Below are positions 59,673 to 61,401 of a stretch of 61,401 nucleotides of DNA, in pieces. The notes beneath the pieces are model-generated. The model saw only the letters and a list, made by a program, of their open reading frames with translations. It had not been told where the DNA came from and ran no database searches. The position numbers were made by a program, and so were the translations under genes. The stretch spans positions 1-61,401 of the forward strand of contig CALIXS010000015.1 in NCBI GenBank assembly GCA_938046095.1, in the 5' to 3' direction. Every line of letters starts with the position of its first letter. The first letter of the stretch is position 1. The DNA is from an uncultured Clostridia bacterium. Lineage in GTDB: Bacteria; Bacillota; Clostridia; Peptostreptococcales; Anaerovoracaceae.

Positions 59673-60956
59673 ATGGAAATCATCAAGGGATCGACGGAGA
59701 GAAAAACCTTTATAGACGGCGAACTGAAAGCTTCGGTGGCATCGATAATAGACGATGTTCGTAAAAACGGTGACAAAGCTTTGTTTGAGTACAGCCGCAG
59801 GTTTGACGGCAGCATGCGCGATGTGCTGCGGGTATCGCCGCATGAGATCGAGGAGGCGTACTCAATGATGATGCCGGAGGAAATTGATGATATAAAAGCT
59901 GCGGCCGCAAACATACGCGCATTCGCAGCGGCACAGAAAGCATCTGTCGGTGAGGTTCACGATTTTGAACCGAGCAGGGGTATTTATCTGGGGCATCGGC
60001 TGATTCCCGTGAACTCTGTATGCTGTTATGTTCCGGGCGGAGGCTATCCTCTGTATTCGACAGCGTTGATGCTCACAATTCCGGCCAAGGTGGCAGGCGT
60101 AAAGCGTGTAGTATGTTGCTCACCGGCTGTAAAGGGTACGGGCATCATCAATTACAAGACTCTCGTTGCAATGGATATCGCCGGAGCTGACGAAATATAT
60201 GCGGTCGGAGGTGCTCAGGCTATTGCCGCCTTTTCTTATGGAACCGAGACCATAAAGCCTGTTGACATGATAGTCGGACCGGGCAATCGCTACGTGGCGG
60301 AGGCTAAGCGTCAGTGCTACGGGCAGGTCGGAATCGACTTTGTCGCGGGGCCGAGCGAAGTGCTCGTGATAGCCGACGGTTCAGGCGATCCTGCGACGGT
60401 GGCGGCGGATATGCTTGCTCAGGCCGAGCATGACGTCAATGCCAAGTCGATACTTATAAGTATGGATCGCGATTTCGCCGAACAAACAGTAGCCGCAATA
60501 GAGAAAGAGCTTTTGACACTTCCAACAGCGGTGACCGCCGCCAAATCGTGGGAGGATAACGGCGAGGTTATTGTGGTCGAAGACCGTGCCGAGGCCGTAT
60601 ACCTCGCAAACGAGTTCGCTCCGGAGCATCTGGAGCTCAACGTATCGGATCCCGACTCATATTTTGACAGACTGAATAATTACGGCTCGCTGTTTATGGG
60701 TGCAAACACCGCTGAAGTGTTCGGCGACTATGCCTCCGGTACCAATCACACACTGCCGACGGTAAGGGCATCACGCTACACCGGCGGCCTTTGGGTAGGC
60801 ATGTTTCTTAAAGTCTGCACCTACCAACGCATGACAGACGAGGCGTCGCGTGATATAGCTGTGCTTGCGTCGCGTATGGCGTATGGTGAAGGGCTTATCG
60901 GTCATGCGTGGGCGGCAGAGGCGCGGATGAAAAACAAACCCCCGAAGGCTGACTAA
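59673..60956 (+). CDS. hisD: Histidinol dehydrogenase
   Basis: 427 residues. It carries out the last two steps of histidine synthesis, using NAD+ and zinc. Family motifs include YVPGGGYPLYSTALMLTIPA, GPGNRYVAEAKRQCYG, DFVAGPSEVLVIAD and AEHDVNAKSIL, with the later metal-site region EHLELN. CAGGAG precedes the ATG. No other his gene is seen in this window, and the 92-bp repeats follow, so hisD appears to stand alone; related dehydrogenases with other substrates exist, so the pathway role is not certain. Confidence 0.92.
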   Translation: MEIIKGSTERKTFIDGELKASVASIIDDVRKNGDKALFEYSRRFDGSMRDVLRVSPHEIEEAYSMMMPEEIDDIKAAAANIRAFAAAQKASVGEVHDFEPSRGIYLGHRLIPVNSVCCYVPGGGYPLYSTALMLTIPAKVAGVKRVVCCSPAVKGTGIINYKTLVAMDIAGADEIYAVGGAQAIAAFSYGTETIKPVDMIVGPGNRYVAEAKRQCYGQVGIDFVAGPSEVLVIADGSGDPATVAADMLAQAEHDVNAKSILISMDRDFAEQTVAAIEKELLTLPTAVTAAKSWEDNGEVIVVEDRAEAVYLANEFAPEHLELNVSDPDSYFDRLNNYGSLFMGANTAEVFGDYASGTNHTLPTVRASRYTGGLWVGMFLKVCTYQRMTDEASRDIAVLASRMAYGEGLIGHAWAAEARMKNKPPKAD

Positions 60957-61133
60957 CTCGAAGATCAGGCGGGGTTGGGATCAAGTGAGCCGAAGTTAGA
61001 TGAAGATCGAGTAAATTTAAGATCGTGTGAGCTGAAGTGAGATCAAATGAGATGAACGTCAAGCAGACAGTAGCGACGTAACAGTAGCAAGGCGCCGGGC
61101 ATAGAGTCAGGATTTTAGTATAAGCTTGAGGCC
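60957..61133. other. Non-coding stretch between hisD and the repeats
   Basis: No supported gene and no clear terminator. A loose direct repeat is visible: GATCAAGTGAGCCGAAGTTA (from 60980) and GATCGTGTGAGCTGAAGTGA (from 61021), about 41 bases apart. Confidence 0.5.
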
Positions 61134-61401
61134 GGTGAGCGGTGCCTCTCTAAAGTGCTTTTGCTCACCAAAAATGACTACTTTGTAGGCGCTGCTCATG
61201 AAAACGGCTCCGTAAGGGCCGGACCGGTGAGCAGTGCCTTTCTAAAGTGCCTCTGCTCACCAAAAATGACTACTTTGTGGGTGCTGCTCATGAAAACGGC
61301 TCCGTGAGGTTTGGATTGGTGAGCAGTGCCTTTCTAAAGTGCCTCTGCTCACCAAAAATGACTACTTTGTGGGTGCTGCTCATGAAAACGGCTCCGTGAG
61401 G
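61134..61401. repeat. 92-bp tandem repeat, at least 2.9 copies, cut by the window end
   Basis: Units start with GGTGAGC at 61134, 61226 and 61318. Copies 2 and 3 are nearly identical and copy 1 differs at several positions. Each unit holds an inverted repeat GGTGAGCAG ... CTGCTCACC (weaker in copy 1), then AAAAATGACTACTTTGT and ATGAAAACGGCTCCGT. Because 92 is not a multiple of three, the repeat cannot be a protein repeat. The array may continue beyond the window. No match to a known element is recognised. Confidence 0.9.

Noticed and set aside
61134..61401. CRISPR array
   Set aside because: The whole 92-bp unit is repeated, without variable spacers of 30-40 bases between short repeats.
1..61401. 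tRNA or rRNA genes
   Set aside because: No cloverleaf with GTTCRA-type T loop and no 16S, 23S or 5S signature sequence was seen on either strand.

Overview
The window is a chromosomal segment of a low-to-mid GC Gram-positive anaerobe, most likely a Clostridia (Eubacteriales) member. The evidence is the gene order around the origin (rpmH-rnpA-yidD-yidC-jag-mnmE-mnmG-rsmG-parA-parB on one side, dnaA-dnaN-recF-gyrB-gyrA on the other), the anaerobic (cbi) B12 pathway, CWB2 cell-wall-binding repeats, a sortase-type surface protein, an LtaS-like synthase, GdpP, RNase M5 and a SigB-type sigma factor. The genus cannot be fixed from sequence alone. The origin lies at about 24.2-25.9 kb. Nearly all genes to its left are on the minus strand and nearly all to its right on the plus strand, so transcription runs with replication on both arms.

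Layout. 1-4.2 kb is a decayed accessory patch: a truncated surface protein, an internally deleted IS256-type transposase relic, a lipoprotein, the tail of a metzincin protease and a membrane protein gene with an in-frame TGA. 4.2-6.05 kb holds sanA-like and aroB genes. 15.3 down to 6.06 kb is one tightly packed minus-strand operon: gdpP-rplI-dnaB-dnaD-like-divIC-like-rnmV-rsmA-ltaS-like-GNAT. 15.3-16.0 kb is a gene-poor interval with a perfect hairpin, a terminator and a possible small RNA. 16.0-24.1 kb is the chromosome segregation, tRNA modification, membrane insertion and RNase P cluster with two parS sites. 24.1-25.9 kb is oriC. 25.9-34.8 kb carries dnaN, recF, gyrB, gyrA, an rsbW-sigB pair and proC.

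35.1-52.5 kb is the main accessory system: a promoter and a cobalamin riboswitch with an intrinsic terminator stand before 16 closely spaced or overlapping plus-strand genes. These are a CWB2-anchored surface protein, cbiD-F-G-H-J-ET-A-B-cobD-cbiP-cbiC, a membrane-anchored surface protein that shares a domain type with the first gene, and a BtuFCD/FecBCD-type ABC importer. I read this as combined corrinoid synthesis and capture, in which a wall receptor, a membrane-tethered relay, a lipoprotein and a permease would pass ligand inward, much as NEAT proteins do for haem. The capture part is inference.

52.5-61.4 kb holds plsC, a PAP2 phosphatase, a PucR regulator, rubredoxin, a ZIP metal transporter with a palindromic operator on its promoter, a structured small-RNA candidate, a DUF2148 ferredoxin-like protein, a sugar nucleotidyltransferase, rpsF-ssb-rpsR, hisD and, at the right edge, a 92-bp tandem repeat of unknown function. 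No tRNA, rRNA, CRISPR array, prophage or intact insertion sequence was seen.
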